Origin: Candidatus Undinarchaeales archaeon
Lineage (GTDB): Archaea; SpSt-1190; JASMDC01
DNA: 49,548 nt
Assembly: GCA_030753015.1 (NCBI GenBank)
Contig: JASMDC010000026.1
Coordinates: forward strand, 1-49,548
Direction: 5' to 3'
Of the stretch, positions 1-8,408 are shown in pieces. The stretch's first letter is position 1. Each line of letters opens with the position of its first letter. The translations under genes were made by a program, and so were the position numbers. The notes under the pieces are model-generated. The model worked only from the letters and a program-made list of their open reading frames with translations, made no database searches and was not told the origin of the DNA.

Positions 1-62
1 TATGCCCGGGCAGGGGCGGGAGCGTAGTGATGGGGTAGGGAGAGGGGGCAAACGTCGAGGTT

Positions 63-1259
63 ATGCAACAAAGCACTCCAGAAGGCAAACTGTTCTCGTC
101 CGTCTCGTTCACATACTCCTGTAATTACGACAACAATGTCATCTATCTCGAGCTCGTCGACGACGGTGGTAAGACACTCTGGGGGAACAACATACCCGGA
201 CGATCGTCAGGTACGAAGGAGATCACGGACCTGAACACATCATCAGTCACGTTCCGCCTCATCGCACTCAAGGGAGGTCGGAGCCCCAAGGAACCGAAAG
301 CGTGGTATGCGACAGTTCAGGATATAAAGATGGAGACCGGGGTGGCGAAATCAATCACTGAGCCCTCTACACCTAGCACCAGTGATGATTCAAACTCCCT
401 GGGGAAGGTCCGAGCGTATGCGCCCTATCTCCTAGTAATCGCTTTGATCGGCGCAATCATCGTCAAGCGTGATGAGATCAAGGAGCGTATAGAGGAAATG
501 AAGGGGCGCATGGTCAAGAAGAATGAGGAAGAGGCGAATTCCGAGGGGACAGGCTCTGAGGGGGAGGTCATACTTGGACCTGAACCGACGCTAACTGAAG
601 GTGATGATCTGCTCGGTGGTGAGGGGGACCTATTAGCGGGCGAAGGCGACATTCTCGGGGACGAGAGTGCGTTGCCCGGGACGGAGCCCGCGCCGGCCGT
701 TGAAGCGACTGCTGCCACAGCTCCGGCAGGTGAAGACCCACTTGGCGGAGGGGATGACCTGTTCGGTAGTGATGACGACCTTCTTGGTGGTGAAGAGGGG
801 GATATATTTGGTGGTGATGACGACCTTCTCGGTGGTGAGGAGGATGATATCTTCGGTGGAGAGGTAGAGGAGGCACCGCTGGAGGAGGAGCAGCCACCCG
901 CACTCACGGGAATCCTGGGCAACGTCATGGCTTCAGCCTCTACGGAGATCATGGCTGACGATATCGGTTCGAAAGACATAACGCTCGGATTCGAGCATCG
1001 TGACCGAGTAGCCAAGATGCAGGAACATGCTGAGTCTCTTGATCTGTTCATCGAATCGAAGAAGAAGTTCGCTGATGGTAAGAGGCTCCAATCCCTTGAA
1101 GCTCTACAAGCACGCATCAAGAATATTTCTAACGAGAGCGCTAACAGTCTGACCGCAGTTCAACAGGGGAGCATGGAACGCGCAGACCTGGAAGGTGTCC
1201 TTACTAATGTGGAGCAGGAGCTCAAGAAGGTCGTTGATTTCTTCGGTATCGAGCTGTAA
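63..1259 (+). CDS. Single-pass membrane protein with acidic repeat tail
   Basis: A 398-aa protein of unknown function. Residues 1-100 look like a small beta-rich domain, about 118-135 are one hydrophobic membrane segment, and a Lys/Arg/Glu-rich juxtamembrane helix follows. Residues about 170-280 are very acidic, with repeats of the type DDLLGGEEGDIFGG; a 15-residue unit occurs twice in tandem (DNA about 771-860). Residues 300-398 are predicted helical. The positive residues after the membrane segment suggest the acidic tail is cytoplasmic and the N-terminal domain outside. No signal peptide is visible and the start lies 63 nt from the window edge, with an in-frame stop at 36-38, so the gene is either complete from ATG 63 (GAGG just upstream) or cut from a longer gene by a frameshift. 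I do not recognise the family. Confidence 0.7.
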   Translation: MQQSTPEGKLFSSVSFTYSCNYDNNVIYLELVDDGGKTLWGNNIPGRSSGTKEITDLNTSSVTFRLIALKGGRSPKEPKAWYATVQDIKMETGVAKSITEPSTPSTSDDSNSLGKVRAYAPYLLVIALIGAIIVKRDEIKERIEEMKGRMVKKNEEEANSEGTGSEGEVILGPEPTLTEGDDLLGGEGDLLAGEGDILGDESALPGTEPAPAVEATAATAPAGEDPLGGGDDLFGSDDDLLGGEEGDIFGGDDDLLGGEEDDIFGGEVEEAPLEEEQPPALTGILGNVMASASTEIMADDIGSKDITLGFEHRDRVAKMQEHAESLDLFIESKKKFADGKRLQSLEALQARIKNISNESANSLTAVQQGSMERADLEGVLTNVEQELKKVVDFFGIEL

Positions 1260-1355
1260 GGAGCCTTCAGATAAGCCGAGAGCATGTAATTATTGGACTA
1301 CCACTAGGACTATTTGCATCCTAGACCTGATTGTATAGAAAATATGGAGAATCAT

Positions 1356-1372
1356 TACAAAAGTATTTTGTA
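1356..1372. promoter_or_regulatory. 17-bp palindrome in intergenic region
   Basis: TACAAAA-GTA-TTTTGTA is a perfect 7-bp inverted repeat around a 3-nt spacer. It sits alone in the 299-bp gap between the membrane protein gene and larE. It could be an operator or an AT-rich promoter element for the structured segment just downstream. No binding protein can be named. Confidence 0.35.
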
Positions 1373-1490
1373 CGTGCACGGTCATAGAGTCTGTTGCGAC
1401 GTACGAGAAGGGGCGGTGTGAGCGGAACCCCGGTGGGTCTCCTTCCTCCCCCAAGTGTCACCCGCCCCTTCATTCCCCCCTTCTTTTATC
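1370..1490 (+). ncRNA. Possible structured noncoding RNA or terminator
   Basis: This segment of the 299-bp gap (1260-1558) has no convincing ORF but contains paired segments. GTACGT (1370-1375) can pair with ACGTAC (1399-1404), and AAGGGGCGG (1408-1416) pairs perfectly with CCGCCCCTT (1462-1470). A C-rich then T-rich tail follows (to about 1490). It could be a small RNA, a terminator hairpin for the upstream gene, or a leader element. I see no SRP, RNase P, tRNA or box C/D signature, and the strand is assumed from the T-rich end. Confidence 0.3.
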
Positions 1491-1530
1491 ATCCTTCAAT
1501 GACAGGATATTGGACCTGCCTGTGAAAAGG

Positions 1531-1538
1531 TTTTTATG
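1531..1538 (+). promoter_or_regulatory. TATA box of the lar operon
   Basis: TTTTTATG is centred about 25 nt before the larE ATG at 1559, the spacing expected for an archaeal leaderless transcript. This supports 1559 over the internal ATG four codons later. Confidence 0.6.
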
Positions 1539-1558
1539 CGGCAGCCTTACATCCACTG

Positions 1559-2452
1559 ATGGCCGTCTCTATGGGTGGGAGAGCATTGAAGTTGAACGAA
1601 TCCAAAGTGGGTCCGGCTCAGGACCGTGATCTAAAGCAGAAGCTTGAGGCTTTACGTGAATACCTTGAAGGATGTGGTTCTGTGCTAGTGGCACTATCAG
1701 GTGGAGTGGACTCCTCCGTCTTGGCAGCAGTGGCATTCGATGTGCTCGGTAAGGACGCTGTGGCGGCGACGGCATTATCGGAGACATTGCCTTTACGTGA
1801 CCGGGAGGACGCCCGGACTATTGTGGGCCTACTTGGTATTCGGCACGTGACCAGGAAGACACAGGAACTTGACATCCCTGGTTATGCCGAGAACGGTCCT
1901 GATCGATGCTACCTATGCAAACGGTCATTAGCATTCCAGCTTAAGGATATCGCTCGCGAAGAGGGTCTGGACAGTGTGCTGGAGGCGACCACCATCACCG
2001 AAGCCGAGAGCGAGGACCGACCGGGTCTACGGGCTATTCGAGAGGCAGGTGTGCGCAGTCCGTTCTTGGAGCTCGGTATCGGGAAGGCCGATGTGCGTGA
2101 GCTCGCGCGGACCTACAGGCTCCCTGTGGCCGATAAACCATCATCAGCTTGCCTGTCCTCCCGTTTCCCCCATGGTGAACTGATCACTGTCGAGGGGCTT
2201 CAGCGTGTATCACAAGCAGAATGTATCGTGAGGGACCGGCTGGGAGCTATTCAGGCGCGGGTCAGATCACAAGGCCGTGGTGCCCGCATAGAGCTCGATA
2301 CGAGAACACTCGAGCGCATCATGTCTGAAGACTACGACACAGCCCTCACCGAAACAGTTAAAGAACTGAAGTCACTGGGTTTCTCCCATGTCGCCATCGA
2401 CCTCGAGGGATACCGGCCCGGAGGGGCTGACGACCCCCGAGGAGGTCCTTGA
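1559..2452 (+). CDS. larE: LarE, ATP-dependent sacrificial sulfur transferase
   Basis: A 297-aa PP-loop enzyme of nickel-pincer nucleotide (NPN) cofactor synthesis. Family members adenylate the carboxylates of pyridinium-3,5-biscarboxylate mononucleotide and donate sulfur. The PP-loop SGGVDSS is at residues 47-53, the conserved RCYLCK motif lies near 119-124, and the motif KPSSACLSSRFPHG carries Cys198 at the place of the sacrificial cysteine in Lactobacillus LarE, so a single-turnover, Cys-consuming mechanism is predicted. It is the first gene of larE-larB-larC2-pfkB and overlaps larB by 65 nt. The start is fixed by a TATA box 25 nt upstream. No larA racemase gene is in the window, so the client enzyme is unknown. 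Confidence 0.93.
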   Translation: MAVSMGGRALKLNESKVGPAQDRDLKQKLEALREYLEGCGSVLVALSGGVDSSVLAAVAFDVLGKDAVAATALSETLPLRDREDARTIVGLLGIRHVTRKTQELDIPGYAENGPDRCYLCKRSLAFQLKDIAREEGLDSVLEATTITEAESEDRPGLRAIREAGVRSPFLELGIGKADVRELARTYRLPVADKPSSACLSSRFPHGELITVEGLQRVSQAECIVRDRLGAIQARVRSQGRGARIELDTRTLERIMSEDYDTALTETVKELKSLGFSHVAIDLEGYRPGGADDPRGGP

Positions 2453-3215
2453 TTCCTACCGTAATGGCTCCATATCCCGAGAGGAGGCAGTCGATGCCAT
2501 GCAGGAACTGAGCGTGCTCTCCGTCGGTTCGCTTGCTCGTATCGATCTGAACAGGGAAGCAAGATGTGGAGTGCCGGAGGTCGTGTACGGTGAGGGAAAG
2601 AGGCTCCATGAGCTTGGAGATATCGTGACAGCTATGCTCGGACAGCGGGGTAAGGTCATAATTACCCGTCTTTCTCCTGAGTCTCGTGACGCCCTCTTGC
2701 CCCTACTCAAGGACGCTGATGTCGAGTACGACGATGATGCACGGGCTCTTGTGGCCCGTCGTAAAGGGCTCATGCGTAACGAGACCATGGAGGGGACCGT
2801 AGCGGTCCTCACTGCGGGCACCTCGGACATCCCTATCGCAGCAGAATGTGCATTCATTGCTCGGGAGCTCGGTTTGAAGGTTGTCATGTTCAACGATGTT
2901 GGTGTTGCGGGAGTGCACAGACTTGTGCCTTGCATCAAGTCGATGGTGGATGAGAAGGTCGATTGTATCGTGGTCGTGGCCGGGATGGAGGGTGCACTCC
3001 CCTCGCTCGTGGCCGGGCTCGTTGACGTTCCCGTCATCGGTGTTCCTACATCGATCGGGTACGGTGCCAACCTCGGTGGCATGACCACTCTGCTATCGAT
3101 GCTCTCTTCATGTGCGCCAGGCCTTGCTGTTGTCAACGTAGATAATGGTTTCGGGGCAGCAGTGTTCGCACGCAAGGTCTGCATCGCACACCGAAGAAGG
3201 GAGGGTTCGCCATGA
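2388..3215 (+). CDS. larB: LarB, NaAD carboxylase/hydrolase of NPN synthesis
   Basis: A 275-aa protein of the LarB (AIR carboxylase/PurE-like) family. It carboxylates nicotinic acid adenine dinucleotide at C5 and hydrolyses the phosphoanhydride, giving P2CMN for LarE. Family signatures are visible: an N-terminal segment with RIDLNREARCGVPEVVYGEG, then VAVLTAGTSD, GVAGVHR, VVVAGMEGALPSLVAGL, GVPTSIGYG, and SSCAPGLAVVNVDNGFGAA, where Cys242 matches the cysteine that forms the NaAD adduct in the characterised enzyme. ATG 2388 is the only ATG before the conserved region; it adds about 15 residues and overlaps larE by 65 nt. The gene ends in an ATGA overlap with larC2. Confidence 0.93.
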   Translation: MSPSTSRDTGPEGLTTPEEVLDSYRNGSISREEAVDAMQELSVLSVGSLARIDLNREARCGVPEVVYGEGKRLHELGDIVTAMLGQRGKVIITRLSPESRDALLPLLKDADVEYDDDARALVARRKGLMRNETMEGTVAVLTAGTSDIPIAAECAFIARELGLKVVMFNDVGVAGVHRLVPCIKSMVDEKVDCIVVVAGMEGALPSLVAGLVDVPVIGVPTSIGYGANLGGMTTLLSMLSSCAPGLAVVNVDNGFGAAVFARKVCIAHRRREGSP

Positions 3216-3664
3216 GCGTCGAATCGGAGAATAAAGCCGATGGGGGACATGATGTCCAGGTACAGACGACCGTGGACGATGTCACGGGCGAAGTGCTCGG
3301 GTATACAATGGACCGTCTCCTTGAGGCAGGATCCTCCGACGTGACGTTCACACCGGTCACCATGAAGAAGGGCCGCCCCGGTGTCACCGTCACCGTGCTC
3401 TGTGCGGGCTCGCTCCTTGACCGGGTTTGTGACATCCTCATTGCCGAGCTCGGGACACTTGGGGTACGCTGGTGGCCCGTCCACCGCAGAAAGGTCGAGC
3501 GTCGGTTCGAAGAGGTTTCTGTGATGGGGGAACGCATCACACTGAAGACCGGGATCGAGAATGGTCGAGAGGTCATTAGCAAGCTTGAATATGAGGACGC
3601 CTGTAAGGTGGCCAGAAAGCTCAATATCCCTTTGAGGCAGGTCCTTAAGGAGGGAATGCTATGA
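3212..3664 (+). CDS. LarC2-like domain, stand-alone nickel-insertion protein part
   Basis: A 150-aa protein matching only the C-terminal (LarC2/DUF111) half of the CTP-dependent nickel-insertion protein LarC. Visible hallmarks are the DDVTGEVLGYTMDRLLEAG start, the MKKGRPG motif at about residues 51-57, a TLGVRWW segment, and a C-terminal EYEDACKVARKLNIPL segment. In full LarC this part holds the CTP site, while the N-terminal LarC1 half carries the His-rich nickel region. No LarC1 is encoded here. It overlaps larB and pfkB by ATGA at both ends, so translation is probably coupled. LarC1 may be encoded elsewhere; otherwise this is a reduced variant. Confidence 0.85.
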   Translation: MSVESENKADGGHDVQVQTTVDDVTGEVLGYTMDRLLEAGSSDVTFTPVTMKKGRPGVTVTVLCAGSLLDRVCDILIAELGTLGVRWWPVHRRKVERRFEEVSVMGERITLKTGIENGREVISKLEYEDACKVARKLNIPLRQVLKEGML

Positions 3665-4563
3665 GCATTCTCGTTGTTGGTGATATCGCCGTGGACTCCC
3701 TCGGTATCGTCAGCCATTTCCCGGAGGTCAGCACCAACGCAGAGGTCAATAACTTCACGAAGGCCTTTGGTGGCAGTGCCGCGAACACAGCAGTGGTCGC
3801 TCGCATGCTGGGGGACAATGTCGGTTTCGCATCTGTGATAGGTCATGATTTCCCCGAAGGGTACATGGACCGGCTGAAGAAGATGAAACTTGACCTCACC
3901 TACCTTGGTAAGAGCGAGTTGAACACGACCTCTGTGTTCATATTCAGCAAGGGAAACGACCAGGTCTCATTCTTCTATCCGGGTTCAAGCCGGGAGCTCG
4001 ATGGGATGCGCATCCCGCGAGACTACTTATCCAAGTTCGACATAGTCCACATGTGCCGTAACTTCCCGACCCTTCAGTACCGCATCGTACGAGAATGTCG
4101 AGATCTACGTACGAAGGTATCCTACAATCCTGGTTACGGCATCGACGAGATGGACAAGCTCCACCTCAGGCGCATCCTCAAGGGGACGGATATACTCTTC
4201 CTCAACGAGGCAGAACTCGAGTACATGCTGGAGCTCTTCGGGCTCGAAGCCCCTCAGGACGTGCAGGGATGGGCGGACCTCGACATTCTTGTCCTCACAC
4301 TGGGAAAGGACGGATCACGCGTTATAACACGGGAAGGGGAGGATGTTATAGTCCCGGCCATCGAGCTGCAGGTCGTGGATCCCACCGGTGCAGGGGACTC
4401 GTTCACAGCCGGCTTCCTCACATCTCTCGTGCGGTCCGGGGACCCTGTCGAAGCGGCCAAGATCGGTTCGGCGACCGCTAGCTATGTCATCACCAGCACG
4501 GAGACACAGCCGACCATCACGGTAGATAATGTGATGGAGAAACGAAGACGACAGTATATCTAA
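3661..4563 (+). CDS. PfkB/ribokinase-family sugar or nucleoside kinase
   Basis: A 300-aa PfkB-fold kinase. The substrate-side GGSAANTA motif is near residues 37-44, and the catalytic signature DPTGAGDSF near the C terminus places the catalytic base at Asp246. The family transfers phosphate from ATP (sometimes ADP) to sugars or nucleosides; archaeal members include ribokinase-, adenosine- and inosine/guanosine-type kinases, and the substrate cannot be read from sequence. It is the last gene of the lar operon, joined by an ATGA overlap to larC2, which suggests co-expression with NPN cofactor synthesis. Confidence 0.9.
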   Translation: MSILVVGDIAVDSLGIVSHFPEVSTNAEVNNFTKAFGGSAANTAVVARMLGDNVGFASVIGHDFPEGYMDRLKKMKLDLTYLGKSELNTTSVFIFSKGNDQVSFFYPGSSRELDGMRIPRDYLSKFDIVHMCRNFPTLQYRIVRECRDLRTKVSYNPGYGIDEMDKLHLRRILKGTDILFLNEAELEYMLELFGLEAPQDVQGWADLDILVLTLGKDGSRVITREGEDVIVPAIELQVVDPTGAGDSFTAGFLTSLVRSGDPVEAAKIGSATASYVITSTETQPTITVDNVMEKRRRQYI

Positions 4564-4624
4564 GAGCTGAACCGGAATGATGCTCCGCCATGCTCGAACA
4601 GGAACGGACCGCGCGTGATGTGCT

Positions 4625-5338
4625 ATGGGGATTGATGTTCTCGGTGATCGGCAGGCCATCTCCCGGTTCAGGGTTCTGTTCGAGTCGATGATGAAAGGCA
4701 AGCTAATCCGACTCGGTAACGCGGTCCCTGGTGCAGGGAGATACGATCCATCGGCTCTCTACGCTCATCTGATCACAGCTCTGTCACCGCTCGCCCAGAG
4801 AGGCCTCATCAGACCTAATGCGTTCGCAAAGGAGCGACGTCTCCACGCAGATGCTGGAACTGGGCCGATCTTCGACATCGCGGACGAACTCCTTGAAAGA
4901 CTCCTCGATTACGCCGCGGTCCATGGTGATAAGGACCTGCACAACGAACTGAAGTCCGTTCAATGGAGCGATATCCCACGGCGCTTGGATTTTGAGAGCG
5001 AGATCGCGGCCTTGACAACCGACCTTGAACCCGGATCATTCCTCTACTCTTGGGATCGGGCAGTAAAGGGCTTCTTCCATAAGTATACTCGCGTCTTCAC
5101 TCACGATGAGCTATGGTATACGATCTATCTTCGCGAGCTGGAGGACTGCGCATTCCTCGTTCTCTCAGTGAAGGACGAAGAGCTCGAGCAAGAGCTCAAC
5201 CGCTTTTTGTCCTTGCTTTTCATCGTATACCCGTCAACATGGCGAAGCAGGAAGGGTGTGCTCGATGTCCTTTGGTCTCGTGCAGTGAGCTTCTATAACA
5301 GGCGCTTTGGAAGAAACGATGAAGAGCAATTGGAGTGA
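4625..5338 (+). CDS. Hypothetical protein, 237 aa
   Basis: A soluble, mostly helical, charged protein with no signal peptide, membrane segment or motif I recognise. It has an Arg/Lys-rich first 60 residues, then many acidic and aromatic residues (for example DELWYTIYLRELEDCAF). It starts 61 nt after the kinase gene. A weak TATA-like stretch lies at the end of that gene (near 4551-4560), so it may be transcribed separately. Codon use resembles its neighbours, supporting a real gene. Confidence 0.6.
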   Translation: MGIDVLGDRQAISRFRVLFESMMKGKLIRLGNAVPGAGRYDPSALYAHLITALSPLAQRGLIRPNAFAKERRLHADAGTGPIFDIADELLERLLDYAAVHGDKDLHNELKSVQWSDIPRRLDFESEIAALTTDLEPGSFLYSWDRAVKGFFHKYTRVFTHDELWYTIYLRELEDCAFLVLSVKDEELEQELNRFLSLLFIVYPSTWRSRKGVLDVLWSRAVSFYNRRFGRNDEEQLE

Positions 5339-5432
5339 ACCTGCTCCTCATATACAACTTATAATTATGATGGACGTCCCAAAGTTCACACCCGAGTGAA
5401 GAGTATTCAAACCGGAGAAGAGAGCGAGCCCG

Positions 5433-6641
5433 ATGGACGTACTTATCGAACTCATCCTCATCCTTGGTCTGGCTAGGGTGGGCGGAAGTCTCGTAGAACG
5501 ACTTGGCCAGCCCCGCGTCGTTGGTGAGCTCCTCACTGGTTTCGTCCTGGGCAAGGCTTGGTTGGACATAATCCAACCGGATGCGGCACTGGACATTCTA
5601 TCGAACCTAGGGATAATCTTCCTGATGTACCTCGCTGGCCTCCACATGAAGCCACAGGAGCTTCTGGACGTCTCAATACCGGCCTTCCTCATTGCCATTT
5701 TCGGAGCGTTCGTACCGATGGTCCTCGGATACGAGGTGACCATCTGGTTCGGATTCGATCCCGTCCACGCGTTGTTCGTCGGCGTTGGGCTCTCTATAAC
5801 CGCAGTCGCGGTCAAGGCGCGTATCCTCATGGACCTCGGAGGTCTAGAGTCGAGGGTCGGGAAGGTCATCATGGGAGCGGCCGTGTTGGACGATGTCATC
5901 GGATTGGTGTTCTTCGCTATCCTGTCGTCACTTGCTGTCGATGGCGTGCTCCCGACTGGAGGGGCGCTCCTCAACATTCTCGTCCATGTCATGTTCTTCT
6001 TCGGATTCGCCGTGTTGGCAGGATACTTTCTGCCTTATCTATCACCAAGGATACGAGAGATCGCCGATACAAAGGACGCCCTGTTCACATTCTGTCTGGT
6101 CGTGAGCTTCTCCTTTGCGTACGCCGCCGAAGAGTTCGGACTTCACCCCATGATCGGTGCCTATATCGCAGGTCTTCTCGTGAAGTCGCTCGGGATGCGG
6201 GGTATCGATACCAAACAGGTCCTTGATATGTTCACTCCCGTAGCTTTCGGGTTCCTGGGACCGCTCTTCTTCGTGAGGATCGCGCTTGATGTAGATGCGA
6301 GCGCCATATTCCAAAATGCATCCTTCGTCCTAGCGATCATCGCGGTAGCTATCATCGGAAAAGTGATAGGCTGTGGCGTGGCAGCGCTCCTAACGGGGAG
6401 CTCCAGACGCGAAGCAGTCGTGATCGGTCTTGGAATGAACGGACGTGGTGCCGTGGAGCTCGTGATCGCCCAGTTCGGCAGACAGTTGGCGACCAATCCT
6501 CTACCCGATGTCATCTTCTCGACACTGGTGATAATGGCGTTCACAACGACCCTGCTCACTCCGATCACCCTGAAACGGGCGTTGCCCTGGTATAATGAGG
6601 AGCGGTTCGCCCACACCGAGCCCGCATGGCATGAGAGCTAG
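5433..6641 (+). CDS. CPA2-type cation/proton antiporter, copy 1
   Basis: A 402-aa integral membrane protein of the monovalent cation:proton antiporter-2 (KefB/NapA-like) family, with about 11-12 membrane segments. The key ion-binding motif AAVLDDVIGL places the Asp-Asp pair at residues 153-154, the signature of electrogenic antiporters. Other family features are RLGQPRVVGELL near residue 25, FLMYLAGLHM, LSITAVAVKARIL, and GMNGRGAVELVIA. There is no RCK/TrkA-N domain, so it is the bare transport domain. It is followed by a close paralog after about 110 bp. Purine-rich GGAG lies before ATG 5433 and an AT-rich TATA-like tract lies near 5355-5368. Na+ versus K+ preference cannot be told. Confidence 0.88.
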   Translation: MDVLIELILILGLARVGGSLVERLGQPRVVGELLTGFVLGKAWLDIIQPDAALDILSNLGIIFLMYLAGLHMKPQELLDVSIPAFLIAIFGAFVPMVLGYEVTIWFGFDPVHALFVGVGLSITAVAVKARILMDLGGLESRVGKVIMGAAVLDDVIGLVFFAILSSLAVDGVLPTGGALLNILVHVMFFFGFAVLAGYFLPYLSPRIREIADTKDALFTFCLVVSFSFAYAAEEFGLHPMIGAYIAGLLVKSLGMRGIDTKQVLDMFTPVAFGFLGPLFFVRIALDVDASAIFQNASFVLAIIAVAIIGKVIGCGVAALLTGSSRREAVVIGLGMNGRGAVELVIAQFGRQLATNPLPDVIFSTLVIMAFTTTLLTPITLKRALPWYNEERFAHTEPAWHES

Positions 6642-6752
6642 AAGCACCTTATCAACGCACGGTCTGGGTAAGTATTAAAACATTGAACAGGGTCCAACCT
6701 ACTGGGACAACAAGCGGACGATTATTCGCTATGTGGTCCGGAAGTGCATGTA

Positions 6753-7985
6753 ATGCAGGCAATCCTCTTCGAGCTCATAGTGGTGCTGGGATTCGCACGA
6801 CTTGGCGGGAGCATCGCCCAGAGGTTGGGCCAGCCACGGATCGTCGGCGAGCTCATGGTAGGATTCTTCATCGGGAAGGCCTTCCTCAACCTGATCGAAG
6901 TATCGGATGCGTTGGATGCGTTCGCTGATGTAGGTATAATCTTCCTGATGTACCTCGCAGGGCTTCACATGAAACCGGAGGACCTCTTGGATGTATCTAT
7001 CCCCGCATTCATTGTCGCGATCTTCGGAGCATTCATCCCCATGTTCATGGGATTCCAGGTGACCATTTGGTTCGGTTTTCATCCGGTACACGCGCTCTTC
7101 GTTGGTGTGGCTTTGTCCATAACCGCAGTGGCAGTGAAGGCTCGCATTCTCATCGATCAAGGGGAAATTGAGACACGTGCCGGTCGCATAGGCATGGGTG
7201 CGGCAGTTCTCGACGATGTTATCGGCCTCGTGTTCTTCAGCATCCTTTCCACGATGGTGGCCGTAGGGACGCTCCCGGACGGTATCGAGCTGCTGTTCAT
7301 ACTCGCTCGCGTCATGTTCTTCTTCGGATTCGCCATACTCGCCGGATTCCTACTTCCGCCGCTCACGAAGCGGTTGGGAAATCTTAGTGAATCGCCTGAC
7401 AATCTCCTGACGTTCTGCCTTATCGTAAGTTTCTCCTTCGCGTACGTCGCTGAACACTTCGGGGTCCATCCCATCATCGGAGCCTATGTCGCAGGCCTCC
7501 TGGTGAACTCTATCGGCCTGCAGGGCATCGATACCCGTAGGCTCGAGGAGATAGTCCATCCCCTCGCCTTCGGATTCCTCGTCCCCCTCTTCTTCGTACG
7601 CATCGCCCTCGAAGTGGAAGGGTCCGCGCTCTTCCAGAATCCCGCCTTCACGCTCGCGATCATCGCTGTCGCTGTGTTCGGCAAGGTCGTTGGATGTGGC
7701 ATCGCCGCTCGGATTTCTGGAAGCTCGTGGCGTGAGGCGCTAGTGATAGGGCTGGGTATGAACGGACGAGGCGCAGTAGAACTGGTCATTGCCGAACTGG
7801 GCAGACAGCTCACGACGAACCCTCTTCCGGATATTATATTCTCAACCCTTGTGTTCATGGCGTTCACCACGACCATCCTCACGCCCATCACGCTCAAGAT
7901 AGCCATGCCTTGGTACCGCAAAGAGTTGATGACGTTCACTGGGCCGGACTGGCGTGACAGCTCGGAACCCGTCGGTAGACTGTAA
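6753..7985 (+). CDS. CPA2-type cation/proton antiporter, copy 2
   Basis: A 410-aa paralog of the preceding antiporter, clearly a tandem duplication. It aligns over the full length, with the same AAVLDDVIGL motif (Asp154-Asp155), FLMYLAGLHM, LSITAVAVKARIL and GMNGRGAVELVIAELGRQL motifs. An ATG at 6744 is possible, but alignment with copy 1 (both begin M-x-x-L/I-x-E-L-I) favours 6753. The 111-bp gap upstream contains an AT-rich TATA-like stretch near 6671-6680, so it may have its own promoter. It is followed after 14 nt by a thioredoxin-fold gene. Confidence 0.88.
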   Translation: MQAILFELIVVLGFARLGGSIAQRLGQPRIVGELMVGFFIGKAFLNLIEVSDALDAFADVGIIFLMYLAGLHMKPEDLLDVSIPAFIVAIFGAFIPMFMGFQVTIWFGFHPVHALFVGVALSITAVAVKARILIDQGEIETRAGRIGMGAAVLDDVIGLVFFSILSTMVAVGTLPDGIELLFILARVMFFFGFAILAGFLLPPLTKRLGNLSESPDNLLTFCLIVSFSFAYVAEHFGVHPIIGAYVAGLLVNSIGLQGIDTRRLEEIVHPLAFGFLVPLFFVRIALEVEGSALFQNPAFTLAIIAVAVFGKVVGCGIAARISGSSWREALVIGLGMNGRGAVELVIAELGRQLTTNPLPDIIFSTLVFMAFTTTILTPITLKIAMPWYRKELMTFTGPDWRDSSEPVGRL

Positions 7986-7999
7986 GCAGGTGTTTGACC

Positions 8000-8401
8000 A
8001 TGGGGAAAAAACGACATCATCGGCTCCCGAAGGTGATCGAAGAGAATGAAGAAAAGAGCGATCCTGTTATAGTCGAGGTGTTCTCGTCACCGACATGTCC
8101 TCATTGTCCCCGTGCCGTACGAACGGCAAAGAGGGTTGCCCGGAAGTTCGGTACCAAGGTACGTTTCATCCATACTGACATCGGTATTGGGGCCGGATCA
8201 CGGAGAGCGAAATCGTTCAAGGTCATGAGCGTTCCTACGATCCTCATCCACTGCCCTGAAGGGGAGGTCCTTGGACACAGGGGGAATCCTGAGGACGCCA
8301 CACTTGAGAGAATGGTACGCCAGGCACTTGGTGAGGCCGCTCCGGTAAGAGCATCAGAGGGCCTCCTGACCCGTATAAAACGCACAATAGTCGGCGACTA
8401 G
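8000..8401 (+). CDS. Thioredoxin/glutaredoxin-fold protein (CPHC)
   Basis: A 133-aa cytoplasmic protein with a basic N-terminal extension and a thioredoxin fold. Visible are VEVFSSPTCPHC with active-site Cys33-Pro-His-Cys36 (the same dipeptide as DsbA), and the cis-Pro loop MSVPTILIH. It probably acts as a thiol-disulfide oxidoreductase, but no signal peptide is present, so a direct role in folding the exported Cys-rich proteins of this window is not supported. ATG 8000 is preferred to TTG 7994 because AGGTG lies 8 nt upstream. It converges with speD, leaving 7 nt between the 3' ends. Confidence 0.85.
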   Translation: MGKKRHHRLPKVIEENEEKSDPVIVEVFSSPTCPHCPRAVRTAKRVARKFGTKVRFIHTDIGIGAGSRRAKSFKVMSVPTILIHCPEGEVLGHRGNPEDATLERMVRQALGEAAPVRASEGLLTRIKRTIVGD

Positions 8402-8408
8402 CTTGCTC

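Noticed and set aside
1260..1558. SRP RNA, RNase P RNA or tRNA gene
   Set aside because: No GGAA helix-8 motif context, no RNase P core motifs and no cloverleaf could be seen.
2456..3484. 342-aa minus-strand open frame across larB and larC2
   Set aside because: larB and larC2 are certain on the + strand; the antisense product has no family features.
8000..8401. Thioredoxin-fold protein as the oxidase for the Cys-rich exoproteins
   Set aside because: It has no signal peptide or membrane anchor, so it is probably cytoplasmic; a link would need other evidence.
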